A model generated the notes under the pieces. It was not told the origin of the DNA, ran no database searches, and saw only the letters and a program-made list of their open reading frames with translations. A stretch of 41,214 nucleotides of DNA from WQXF01 sp031553615 (GTDB lineage: Bacteria > Bacillota > Clostridia > Christensenellales > Aristaeellaceae), in assembly GCA_031553615.1 (NCBI GenBank), contig JAVBLJ010000018.1:1-41214 (forward strand), written 5' to 3'. Shown piece after piece: positions 30,953 through 38,154 of the stretch (position 1 is its first letter; each line of letters opens with the position of its first letter). The translations under genes were made by a program, and so were the position numbers.

Positions 30953-32227
30953 TTGCGATACGATGTAATCCTGTTTGACCTGGATGGGACGCTGACCGAA
31001 TCCGCGCCGGGCATCGCGCGCTCCGCGCGCATCGCTGTGGACGGCATGGGCTACACCGGCTACGATCCCGACGTGTTCATGAAGTTCGTGGGGCCGCCGC
31101 TGCACGGCTCGTTCCGCGAACACTTTGGCATGGATGAGGCGCAGGCCGATGAGGCGGTGCGCCGCTACCGCGAATATTACGCGGAGCACGGGCTTTTTGA
31201 AAACGCGGTGTACGAGGGCATCCCCAATCTGCTGCGCCGTCTGCGGGCGGGCGGGGCCCGCCTGTTTGTGGCCACGGCTAAGCCCGAGGCGTTCATGCGC
31301 CGCATCCTCGACCGGTTCGGGCTCTCGCGCTTCTTCGAGGGCATGGTGGGCGTTACGCTGCAGGAGCGCGCCACCGACAAGGCTCCGGTCATCCGCGCGG
31401 CGCTCCCGGCGGATGCGCGGTGCGCCGTGATGATCGGCGACCGCCGCTACGATATCGAGGGCGGACAAGCCAACGGCATCGAGACCATCGGCGTGTGCTA
31501 CGGCTACGGCGACCGGCAGGAGCTGGCCGACGCGGGTGCGACCCATATCGTGGAAACGGTGGCCGAGCTTTCCGATTTTCTGGCGGGCGAGGTGGAGCCC
31601 GCGCCGGGTTTCTTCGTGACGGTGGAGGGCCTGGACGGATCGGGCAAGACCACGCAGATCAACCAGCTGGCCGAGCACCTGCGGCAGATCGGCTACAGCA
31701 CGCGTTGCACCCGCGAGCCGGGCGGAACCGCCATCGCCGAAAAAATCCGCGAAGTGGTGCTTAGCCCGGAAAACCTGGGCATGCACCCGTGGACCGAAGC
31801 GCTGCTTTACGCGGCAGCGCGGGCCGAGCATGTCAACGCCGTGGTGCGGCCTGCGCTCGCGTCGGGGCAGGTGGTCATCTGCGATCGGTACGTGGATTCC
31901 AGCGCGGTGTACCAGGGCATGGGCCGCGCACTGGGCCTGGAGCGGGTGCTGGCGGTCAACGAGATCGCGACCGAGGGCCTGCAGCCCGATTTGACCGTGT
32001 ACCTGCGCCTCGATGCGGCCACGTCGCTGGAGCGGCGCCGGAACGCCACCTCCCTCGACCGCATCGAGATGGAGCAGGCGGCCTTCCACCAGCAGGTGTT
32101 CGAGGCATACGAGCTGCTCGCCGAACGCTTCCCGAAGCGCATCCGCCCGGTGGACGCGTCGCTGGCGGTGGAGGAGATTGCGGCGGCGGCCTGCGCGGAG
32201 ATGGATGCGGCGCTGGCGAAGCGATAG
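30953..32227 (+). CDS. tmk: HAD-family phosphatase fused to thymidylate kinase
   Basis: This 424-residue two-domain protein joins enzymes normally encoded separately. Residues 1-211 are a HAD subfamily IA phosphatase like phosphoglycolate phosphatase or 5'-nucleotidases: FDLDGTLTE (D9, D11), VATAKP, Lys in TDKAPVI, and MIGDRRYDIEG, all intact. Residues about 219-424 are a full-length dTMP kinase: P-loop GLDGSGKT (226-233), REPGGTAIAEKIR, the DRYVDSSAVYQG motif and a C-terminal helix. Both sites look active. dTMP kinase makes dTDP for DNA synthesis; the phosphatase substrate is unknown. The TTG at 30953 fits AGGAGA just upstream; an ATG at 30938 would add five residues. It follows the YaaO-like gene as in Bacillus, but yaaQ, yaaR and holB are absent downstream. 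Confidence 0.93.
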   Translation: MRYDVILFDLDGTLTESAPGIARSARIAVDGMGYTGYDPDVFMKFVGPPLHGSFREHFGMDEAQADEAVRRYREYYAEHGLFENAVYEGIPNLLRRLRAGGARLFVATAKPEAFMRRILDRFGLSRFFEGMVGVTLQERATDKAPVIRAALPADARCAVMIGDRRYDIEGGQANGIETIGVCYGYGDRQELADAGATHIVETVAELSDFLAGEVEPAPGFFVTVEGLDGSGKTTQINQLAEHLRQIGYSTRCTREPGGTAIAEKIREVVLSPENLGMHPWTEALLYAAARAEHVNAVVRPALASGQVVICDRYVDSSAVYQGMGRALGLERVLAVNEIATEGLQPDLTVYLRLDAATSLERRRNATSLDRIEMEQAAFHQQVFEAYELLAERFPKRIRPVDASLAVEEIAAAACAEMDAALAKR

Positions 32228-32245
32228 CTTTGGGGTTGGCCTGGA

Positions 32246-32953
32246 TTACTCCTCTTTTTTGAGCAGCCACAGCGCATAGCCGATGGAAAGGGCGGACAAT
32301 ACGGCGGCGGTTAGGAGGCGGGCCGTCGGCGAAGGTTCCACTGCAAAGGCGCTGAGGGCATTGAAAGCACTATGGGCGAGGATGCACGGCCATAGGCTTT
32401 TTCCCTTATATAAAATGATGGTGAGCAGGAACCCAATGGCGATTGCGTAAACGATTTGCAGCAAGGTGGGAAGTATCTCCGCGCCGTTCAGCAGGTTTAC
32501 AATATGGCCCATTCCGAACGTGACGCTTGCAATCAGAATCGCCTGCTTCACGTTGTCTTTGCCTATCGCTTTGAATAGAAAGCCCCGGAAAATGATCTCT
32601 TCGATAAAGCCGACGCACAGCATGCTCAGCACGTAGAGCGCCGTTTCCACCCCAGAAAGATTTACTTGGAAGCCGCGCCATAGATTGCAGCTCGCGATCA
32701 AAATGAGCGGGATGAAGTACAGGTAATTATTCCAGTTACCTTCGAATTTGCGAAGGCCATATTTTTCGCAAAGGCCATGCCTATGAATCCAACACAGAAG
32801 AAAGACGGCGAGGATTGCGCTGAAAGGCGCGGAAAGCAGCTTTTCCACGCCCAATGCGGTCGAAGCATTGTCCATCAAGCCCGATACCACCACATAAATT
32901 CCGATCCACAGCAAGGAAAACAGCAGCTCGTTTTTTTTGTACAACCGATGCAT
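32246..32953 (-). CDS. CPBP-family intramembrane metalloprotease
   Basis: This 235-residue protein has about seven or eight membrane segments and the three CPBP (CAAX/Abi) motifs: EEIIFRG, FGMGHIV and HSAFNAL. These residues bind the catalytic metal in Rce1-type proteases. Bacterial members process peptides or act in bacteriocin immunity; the substrate here is unknown. Its ATG overlaps the stop codon of the TetR gene by one base, so the two are translationally coupled. Base composition is visibly more AT-rich than neighbouring genes, suggesting transfer. It converges on the HAD-thymidylate kinase gene with only 18 bp between stops. Confidence 0.88.
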   Translation of the reverse strand: MHRLYKKNELLFSLLWIGIYVVVSGLMDNASTALGVEKLLSAPFSAILAVFLLCWIHRHGLCEKYGLRKFEGNWNNYLYFIPLILIASCNLWRGFQVNLSGVETALYVLSMLCVGFIEEIIFRGFLFKAIGKDNVKQAILIASVTFGMGHIVNLLNGAEILPTLLQIVYAIAIGFLLTIILYKGKSLWPCILAHSAFNALSAFAVEPSPTARLLTAAVLSALSIGYALWLLKKEE

Positions 32954-33516
32954 TATAGCGTCTCCTTCGCGGCATATACCGCGCCCATCATCATTCGTTC
33001 CAAATCAGCAGAGATGGTTTCTTCTTCATATTTCATGGCGTTGTTCGCAAGCATGCTGGCGTATCCATGCGCGCACAGGAACAGTGATCGGAAGAGGGTC
33101 TTTGCCTGCTCGGGGTTGACATCCGCTTCCTGCGCGAGCACCCCCAGCAGGGCCGAAAGGGCCTCAGCGTCTATCAGCTCGCCCATGTCTTTCCCTGAAA
33201 ACTCGTTGGACTGAAACAGAAACCGAAAGAGATTTTTTTCCGAGACCGCAAACCGGACATACTGCAATCCGATCTCCTTCATTGGGTCATAGCCCTGGAT
33301 GGTGGTGATGTATTCGGAATGATACGCGTCTGCCTTACGGTAGATCGCCCTTTTGATATCCTCGATTTTTTGGAAATGATACAGGACGGGTTGCGTGGAA
33401 CAGCCCAGCCTTTCCGATAGGGTGCGGGCATTGAGGTGCTCGATGCCGCGCTCCCGGATGATTTCGAATCCGGCGTCGATGATCATTTCTCTGGTGATTC
33501 TGGCTTTCGGAGGCAT
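32953..33516 (-). CDS. TetR-family transcriptional regulator
   Basis: This 187-residue repressor-type protein has an N-terminal helix-turn-helix (residues about 8-52: ITREMIIDAGFEIIRERG, NARTLSERLGCSTQPVLYHF) and an all-helical ligand domain (YDPMKEIGLQYVRFAVSEKNLFRFLF) of the WHG-type TetR C-terminal class. The ATG at 33516 has AAAAGGA 9 nt upstream; the TTG two codons earlier is too close. It heads an operon with the CPBP protease and probably represses it and itself, because a perfect palindrome GTTATATAAC overlaps the start of transcription. It is more AT-rich than flanking chromosomal genes. Confidence 0.9.
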   Translation of the reverse strand: MPPKARITREMIIDAGFEIIRERGIEHLNARTLSERLGCSTQPVLYHFQKIEDIKRAIYRKADAYHSEYITTIQGYDPMKEIGLQYVRFAVSEKNLFRFLFQSNEFSGKDMGELIDAEALSALLGVLAQEADVNPEQAKTLFRSLFLCAHGYASMLANNAMKYEEETISADLERMMMGAVYAAKETL

Positions 33517-33543
33517 GCTCAACCGTCCTTTTCAATTACGCAT

Positions 33544-33553
33544 GTTATATAAC
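33544..33553. promoter_or_regulatory. Candidate TetR operator
   Basis: The perfect 10-bp palindrome GTTATATAAC lies at about +1 to +14 of the TetR-CPBP promoter, a typical place for autorepression. Assignment to this TetR protein is inference. Confidence 0.5.
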
Positions 33554-33557
33554 GAAA

Positions 33558-33586
33558 ATTATAATGCAGAGCATGTTGCTTGTCAA
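33558..33586 (-). promoter_or_regulatory. Consensus-perfect sigma-A promoter of the TetR-CPBP operon
   Basis: On the minus strand, TTGACA (33586-33581), a 17-bp spacer and TATAAT (33563-33558) match the consensus at all twelve positions. Such a strong promoter fits a gene held down by a repressor. Confidence 0.85.
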
Positions 33587-33727
33587 GGCTCCTTCCGCAA
33601 GTATTCGCGCGGTTTTCGTGCAGGGTATTTCCGCGAGCAAGGCTTGCTGCTGTGGCGCATGCTCCGTTTTGGCTGCTGCTGCGCTTTCGGCCGTTTCGAA
33701 TATTCCGCATCCCCGGCTCATACGCTA

Positions 33728-33770
33728 ATGCGCTTATACCAATGTGTTTGTGTATAAGCGCATGCTTTTT
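33728..33770 (+). terminator. Terminator-like hairpin directly upstream of the unknown gene at 33789
   Basis: A perfect 12-bp stem ATGCGCTTATAC/GTATAAGCGCAT (33728-33739, 33752-33763) is followed by GCTTTTTTAT. It has intrinsic-terminator form but lies 20 bp before a rightward start codon, with no rightward gene before it. It could be a leader attenuator or could insulate against readthrough. Confidence 0.55.
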
Positions 33771-33788
33771 TATGCCGGAAGGGGGCGG

Positions 33789-34799
33789 ATGCCGGTGTTT
33801 CCTGTGCTGATTGTTCAATGTGCGCAGCCGGGCTTGCTGTATGTGAACGGTGCGTTTTGCGGCGAGCTATCCGAGCCGCAGATGCTTCCCGTGCGCCCCG
33901 AGGGCCGCGTGTACGTGGAATTCCGTGCGCTGGAGGGTCCGGCCTTTCCGCTGGCGGTGGCGCTGGAGCTGCGCGAGGGGAGGCTCGTCGGCGCGCCGCC
34001 AAGCTCGGCATATGCCGTGCAATGGCCCGATCGCGTGATCGAGCTGGAGCTGCGGCCCGTGCTGCTGCCCAAGGCCCCGGCCCCGCGCGAGCCGATGGCC
34101 ACGCTGCCGCTGGGCGCGGTGGCGCTGCACCATCAACGGTTGGGCGGTGAAGAAGCGATCTGCGCGGGCGATACGCCGCTCTTTGGCGTGCCCGCCGGGA
34201 CGCACGGCCTGCGCTTGCAGAGCGCGCCGGAGGGCGCGCTGCTGCTGGGTGAGCATCCGGGGGGCGCTTCGGCCTGGCTGATCGATACCGGCGATGCGGC
34301 GATGCCCGTGCTGGCTGACCAGGCGCACGCACAGCAGATCGCGCTGGAGGGCGACGGCACACTGCGGGCGCTTTCCTATGCGCACGATGCGGTGGGCCAC
34401 GCGCACCTGACGATCTACCGCCCGCAGCAGCGCCGTCTGGAGCGATTGAGCCGACAGCACGCGTGGATGCCCGGTGCGCCGCACTGGCCGCAGACCGGGC
34501 AGGAAACGTTGCGCGCCTATCTCGACGCACTGCGCGTCGGTGCCGCCGAGGAGGCCGCCGCCTACCTTACGCCTTCGGCTGCCGGGGCGCTGGCCTCCGC
34601 ACCGCTGCCCGCCTTCCACTCGGTGGTGGCGCTGCAGCGCCCGCTGCTCGCCCCGCCCGCCGATCATCCGCTGGCGTTGGGCCTGCTCGAAGCCTTGGCG
34701 CCCAACCTGGGCACGGTGCGCGCAGTGTGCGCCCGCGCGGTGGCGCAGCAGCATGCGCAGGGGCGATACCTGCTCGAAGCGGTGGCCCTGGTGGAGTAG
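33789..34799 (+). CDS. Hypothetical Ala/Leu/Pro-rich protein
   Basis: This is a 336-residue protein I do not recognise. It has no signal peptide or membrane segment. The first 100 residues resemble a beta-sandwich carrying a PEGA-like start (QPGLLYVNGAFCGEL, LPVRPEGRVYVEF). The middle has repeated Gly-turn strands (GVPAGTHGLRLQSAPEGALLLG). The last third (about 240-336) is Ala-rich and helical. GAAGGGGG precedes the ATG at 33789. It stands alone between the TetR-CPBP pair, which is divergent, and repeat copy F. High GC and codon use match the chromosome, so it is probably a native cytoplasmic protein. Confidence 0.6.
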   Translation: MPVFPVLIVQCAQPGLLYVNGAFCGELSEPQMLPVRPEGRVYVEFRALEGPAFPLAVALELREGRLVGAPPSSAYAVQWPDRVIELELRPVLLPKAPAPREPMATLPLGAVALHHQRLGGEEAICAGDTPLFGVPAGTHGLRLQSAPEGALLLGEHPGGASAWLIDTGDAAMPVLADQAHAQQIALEGDGTLRALSYAHDAVGHAHLTIYRPQQRRLERLSRQHAWMPGAPHWPQTGQETLRAYLDALRVGAAEEAAAYLTPSAAGALASAPLPAFHSVVALQRPLLAPPADHPLALGLLEALAPNLGTVRAVCARAVAQQHAQGRYLLEAVALVE

Positions 34800-34813
34800 C
34801 GGAGCGATCCGCC

Positions 34814-35145
34814 CGCGGCAAAAGCATGCACATGAGAAAACTTGGAAGATGCGATGCGAAGGTGGCCGGAGGGCGACCGCAAAGCCTCCGGTCGACCGTG
34901 AGGGCGAAATCCACTTTCAAAAAGACTCTTCAAAAAGACTCTTCAAAAGACTCTTTGAAAAGACTTTTTGAAAAGATTTCGTGCTCACGCACGACCAGGG
35001 GGCTTATCGCTCTCCTCAATTCGCGATTGTCGCGCCCTTCGGTCGCTCTGTCGCTCATTGGTCTTCCGCGCCGTCTCTTCGCGCCACTGGCGCGACGGCG
35101 CTCCGCCCCCCCTGGACTCCTTCTCTGTCGCCTCTTCAAGCGGTT
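34814..35145 (-). repeat. Dispersed MITE-like repeat, copy F (long form, opposite orientation)
   Basis: Read on the minus strand it follows copy A: CAGAGAAGG, an expanded first-hairpin loop with CCAATGAGCGACAGAG and GCGACAATCGCGAATTGAGG shared with copy A, then TCGTGC/GCACGA, then an arm whose stem is CCGGAGG/CCTCCGG instead of CCAAAGG/CCTTTGG. On the plus strand it starts CGCGGCAAAAGCATGCAC (34814-34831), a decayed terminal repeat. The central loop contains about five near-repeats of AAAAGACTCTTC (34917-34978). It occupies most of the 560-bp gap before uppP. Confidence 0.75.
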
Positions 35146-35185
35146 TTCGCAAATAAAATGGTAATGCCCGTGGCCAATCTCCCGC

Positions 35186-35214
35186 TTGACTTGTGCATGC
35201 GCCCACGCTATAGT
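35186..35214 (+). promoter_or_regulatory. Sigma-A promoter of uppP
   Basis: TTGACT (35186-35191), 17 bp, TATAGT (35209-35214). This leaves a leader of about 140 nt, in which I see direct repeats of CTACG/CTACGG (35270-35305) but no known riboswitch. Confidence 0.65.
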
Positions 35215-35359
35215 GGAATCGAGTGTTTTTTACACAAAAGCATGCATTGCGCTGCCTCCGCTTCCATATCCTACAGCTACGGATGCTACGGCTACGTATG
35301 CTACGGTGAAGCGTGGCAAAAGGGCAGCGGCGAGGCGCGTTTTACACGGGAGGATTTCG

Positions 35360-36193
35360 ATGAACGTACTACAAGCGGTGATACTCGGCATTATTCAAGG
35401 GCTAGCGGAATTTTTGCCCATCAGCTCCAGCGGCCACCTGTTGTTGGCGCAGGCTGCGCTGAAAATCCCCGATCCCAGCCTGATGATGACCATACTGCTC
35501 CACCTGGGCACGCTGGTGGCGGTGCTGATCGTTTTTTGGCGCGATTGGTGGGAGATGCTCAAGAATCCCTTCAAGAGCCGCGTTTTCTGGATGCTGGTGC
35601 TGGCCTCGCTGCCTGCGGTGGTGGTGGCTTTGCTGCTGGGCGATTTCCTGGATGCGCTGTTTGCCGAGGCATCGATGCACTGGCTCGTGGGCATATTCTT
35701 CCTGTGCACGGCGCTGCTGCTGGTGGTGGCCGAGCGCTTTGCGCGCAAGCCGGTAGCCACCGGCCGCCACGCGCGCAAGTACGACGTGAATGAAGTGGGG
35801 GTCAGCAACGCGCTGGCCATGGGCGTCATGCAGGGCGTGGCGATACTGCCCGGCGTATCGCGCTCCGGCTCCACGATCGTGGGCGGCATGCTTTCTGGGC
35901 TGGATCGTGGCACGGCGGCCAAGTTTTCGTTCATGATGTCGGTGCCCGCCATCCTGGGCTCTCTGCTGTTCGAAGGCAAGGATTTGTTGGAGGGCGGCGT
36001 GGCTTCGGCCCTGCCCGCCGACTGGGTGCCCACGGTGGTGGGCGTGCTGGTGGCGGCGGTGAGCGGTTACCTTGCCATCCGTTGGATGCTCCGGCTGGTG
36101 CAGCGCATATCGCTCAATTGGTTTGCGCTGTACGTGGGGGTGCTCGGCCTGCTGGTAATCGCCGATCATTTCTTCTTTCATCTGGTGGTTTGA
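35360..36193 (+). CDS. uppP: Undecaprenyl-diphosphatase UppP (BacA)
   Basis: This 277-residue polytopic membrane enzyme dephosphorylates undecaprenyl pyrophosphate to recycle the lipid carrier of wall synthesis, and it confers bacitracin resistance when abundant. Both catalytic motifs are intact: E17 and ISSSGH (21-26) in the first re-entrant loop, and PGVSRSGSTI near residue 165. About eight membrane segments are visible. GGGAGGA lies about 6 nt before the ATG at 35360. The gene has its own promoter and terminator. Confidence 0.95.
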   Translation: MNVLQAVILGIIQGLAEFLPISSSGHLLLAQAALKIPDPSLMMTILLHLGTLVAVLIVFWRDWWEMLKNPFKSRVFWMLVLASLPAVVVALLLGDFLDALFAEASMHWLVGIFFLCTALLLVVAERFARKPVATGRHARKYDVNEVGVSNALAMGVMQGVAILPGVSRSGSTIVGGMLSGLDRGTAAKFSFMMSVPAILGSLLFEGKDLLEGGVASALPADWVPTVVGVLVAAVSGYLAIRWMLRLVQRISLNWFALYVGVLGLLVIADHFFFHLVV

Positions 36194-36234
36194 TCAGTTT
36201 CCACAAACAACTGGCTGCATGTGTATGTGGTTCT

Positions 36235-36267
36235 GCGCACGGCAAAATTTGTCGTGTGCTTTTTTTG
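36235..36267 (+). terminator. Rho-independent terminator of uppP
   Basis: The hairpin GCGCACG/CGTGTGC, with one mismatch and an AT-rich upper stem, is followed by seven T residues. It lies about 40 bp after the uppP stop. Confidence 0.65.
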
Positions 36268-36276
36268 CGCTACATC

Positions 36277-36305
36277 TTGTATTCGCATCATTACAAGGGT
36301 ACAAT
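36277..36305 (+). promoter_or_regulatory. Sigma-A promoter of guaA
   Basis: TTGTAT (36277-36282), 17 bp, TACAAT (36300-36305). The leader is about 47 nt, too short for a purine riboswitch. Confidence 0.65.
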
Positions 36306-36358
36306 AGAACGTACCCTTTCCACCGTGAACGCGTACTGACGAAGGAGGAAGGATTTTC

Positions 36359-37903
36359 ATGCGAACAATGCAGCAGGTGACGCTCCTCGATTTTGGCGGA
36401 GCGTACACCCAACAGCTGGCCCGACTGATCCGCGATTCGCACGTTTACTGCGAAGTGCTGCCCTATACCACCCCGCTCGAGACCGTGATGACGAGCAAGC
36501 CGAAGGGCTTGATCCTTTGCGGCGGCGAGCTGAGCGTGACGACACCCGGTGCTCCGCAAGCGGCGGAAGGCCTATGGGAGTGCGGCGTGCCGGTGCTGGG
36601 CATCGGCTACGGCTACGCGTTGATGGCCCAGGCGTTGGGCGGCCGCGTGGAGGCAATGGCGCAGCATTTCGATGAAGAGATCGCGATCCGGCCTACGGCC
36701 AACAGCACGCTGTTCGCGCAATGCCCCCCTTCGTTTACCTTACATGCCTGCGCCGCCGACTGCGTGGATCAGATGCCCCAGGGCTTCACGGCCACCGCGC
36801 TGTGCGCCAACGGCTGCATATTTGCCATGGAGGATGCGGCAAACAAGCGCTACGGCATTGCGGCGCACAAGGCCATCGGCAAGCATCCCCAGAGCGCGCA
36901 GATGATCCACAACTTCCTATTCACGCTGTGCGGTTGCGTAGGCGATTGGCAGATGGACACATTCATCGAGGCTTGCGTGGCCGATATCCGCGCCCAGGTC
37001 GGCGAACAGGGCCGCGTGTTGCTGGGGCTTTCGGGCGGCGTGGATTCCTCGGTCTGTGCCGCGCTGATCTACAAGGCGATCGGCGATCGGCTCACCTGCG
37101 TGTTTGTCAACACCGGTTTCATGCGCAAGGGTGAGCCTGAGCAGGTGCACGAGATTTTCACCAGCGTGTTCCCGGTCAACCTGGTGATGGTGGATGCGGT
37201 GGCCCGCTTCCAATCGAAGGTTGACGACGTGGACGATCCCGAGCGCAAGCGCAAGAGCATCGGCGCGGAGTTCATCGAGGTATTCGCCGAGGAGGCGCGC
37301 GCGCTGGGCGAGCTCGGCTTCCTGGGTCAGGGCACCATCTACCCCGACATCATTGAATCGGGCGCGATCCCCGGCGCGCCGGTGATCAAGAGCCACCACA
37401 ATGTGGGCGGTCTGCCCGCCGACTTGAAGTTCACTGGTTTGGTTGAGCCGCTCCGGTACCTCTTCAAGGATGAGGTGCGCCGCTGCGGCGAGGCGCTTGG
37501 CCTGCCCCGCGACATGGTGTGGCGTCAGCCCTTCCCCGGCCCCGGTTTGGCCGTGCGGGTGGTAGGCGCTATCACCCAAGAGAAGCTGCACATCGTGCGC
37601 GAGAGCGATGCCATCGTGCGCGAGGAGATCGCCGCTGCCGGTCTCGACCGGTCGATCAATCAATATTTCGCGCTGCTCACCGGCGTGCGCACCGTGGGCA
37701 TTCACGGCGGGGAACGCAGCTACGATTACACCATCGGCATCCGCGCCGTGGTCACCGACAACTTCGTGACCGGCGATTGGGCCCGCATTCCCCACGAGGT
37801 GCTCGGCAAGATGAGCGCCAGGATTGTGAGCGAAGTGCCCCACGTGAACCGGGTGGTATACGATATTACGGCTAAACCGCCTGCGGCGATTGAGTGGGAG
37901 TGA
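36359..37903 (+). CDS. guaA: GMP synthase with a glutaminase-dead amidotransferase domain
   Basis: This 514-residue protein has full GuaA layout: class I amidotransferase domain (about 1-200), ATP-pyrophosphatase domain with SGGVDSS (225-231), and the C-terminal dimerisation domain ending KPPAAIEWE. It converts XMP to GMP. The synthetase half is intact (LAQGT-equivalent LGQGTIYPDIIESG, HHNVGGLP, WRQPFPGPG). In the amidotransferase half the nucleophile elbow GICYG reads GIGYG, so Cys is Gly at residue 83. HPE reads HKA (His170 kept, Glu changed to Ala172), and the MSHGD segment is lost. Glutamine hydrolysis should be abolished, leaving ammonia as the nitrogen donor. AAGGAGG lies 10-11 nt before the ATG. 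An integrative element begins right behind its stop codon. Confidence 0.93.
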   Translation: MRTMQQVTLLDFGGAYTQQLARLIRDSHVYCEVLPYTTPLETVMTSKPKGLILCGGELSVTTPGAPQAAEGLWECGVPVLGIGYGYALMAQALGGRVEAMAQHFDEEIAIRPTANSTLFAQCPPSFTLHACAADCVDQMPQGFTATALCANGCIFAMEDAANKRYGIAAHKAIGKHPQSAQMIHNFLFTLCGCVGDWQMDTFIEACVADIRAQVGEQGRVLLGLSGGVDSSVCAALIYKAIGDRLTCVFVNTGFMRKGEPEQVHEIFTSVFPVNLVMVDAVARFQSKVDDVDDPERKRKSIGAEFIEVFAEEARALGELGFLGQGTIYPDIIESGAIPGAPVIKSHHNVGGLPADLKFTGLVEPLRYLFKDEVRRCGEALGLPRDMVWRQPFPGPGLAVRVVGAITQEKLHIVRESDAIVREEIAAAGLDRSINQYFALLTGVRTVGIHGGERSYDYTIGIRAVVTDNFVTGDWARIPHEVLGKMSARIVSEVPHVNRVVYDITAKPPAAIEWE

Positions 37904-37980
37904 CCGCTGAAAACCCGCAAAGCCGCATGAATACTAGGTTTTTCGAGGGTTTCAGACTCCGTTGATACTGTTTTGATACT
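37885..37980. other. Probable attachment-site region (guaA 3' end) with TTGATACT direct repeats
   Basis: The last codons of guaA (GCGATTGAGTGGGAGTGA) are the conserved stretch usually targeted. Just inside the element, TTGATACT is repeated at 37962-37969 and 37973-37980, as expected of integrase arm sites. The exact core cannot be fixed without the other end. Confidence 0.45.
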
Positions 37981-38024
37981 ATCTGGTCAAAACAATTATC
38001 GGAGAACAACTCCATAAAGACATG

Positions 38025-38069
38025 AAAATGTCCGACGAAACAACGAGATTGTTTCGCCGGACATTTTTT
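38025..38069. terminator. Bidirectional terminator between guaA and the nuclease gene
   Basis: An 18-bp stem with one mismatch (AAATGTCCGACGAAACAA with TTGTTTCGCCGGACATTT, 5-nt loop) is flanked by TTTTTT on the plus strand and TTTTC on the minus strand. It can end both guaA and the leftward XRE-nuclease transcript. Confidence 0.8.
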
Positions 38070-38154
38070 CGTTGAGCGGTAAACACAGTGATAAGGAGGG
38101 GGTGAAAGACCAATGAGAATGTGGCAACAGGATTCCTATCCCGGATAGGGTCTG

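Noticed and set aside
38113..38148. 11-codon open frame preceded by AAGGAGGGGGTG just inside the mobile element
   Set aside because: It is too short and has no similarity I recognise. At most it is a gene remnant at the element's end.
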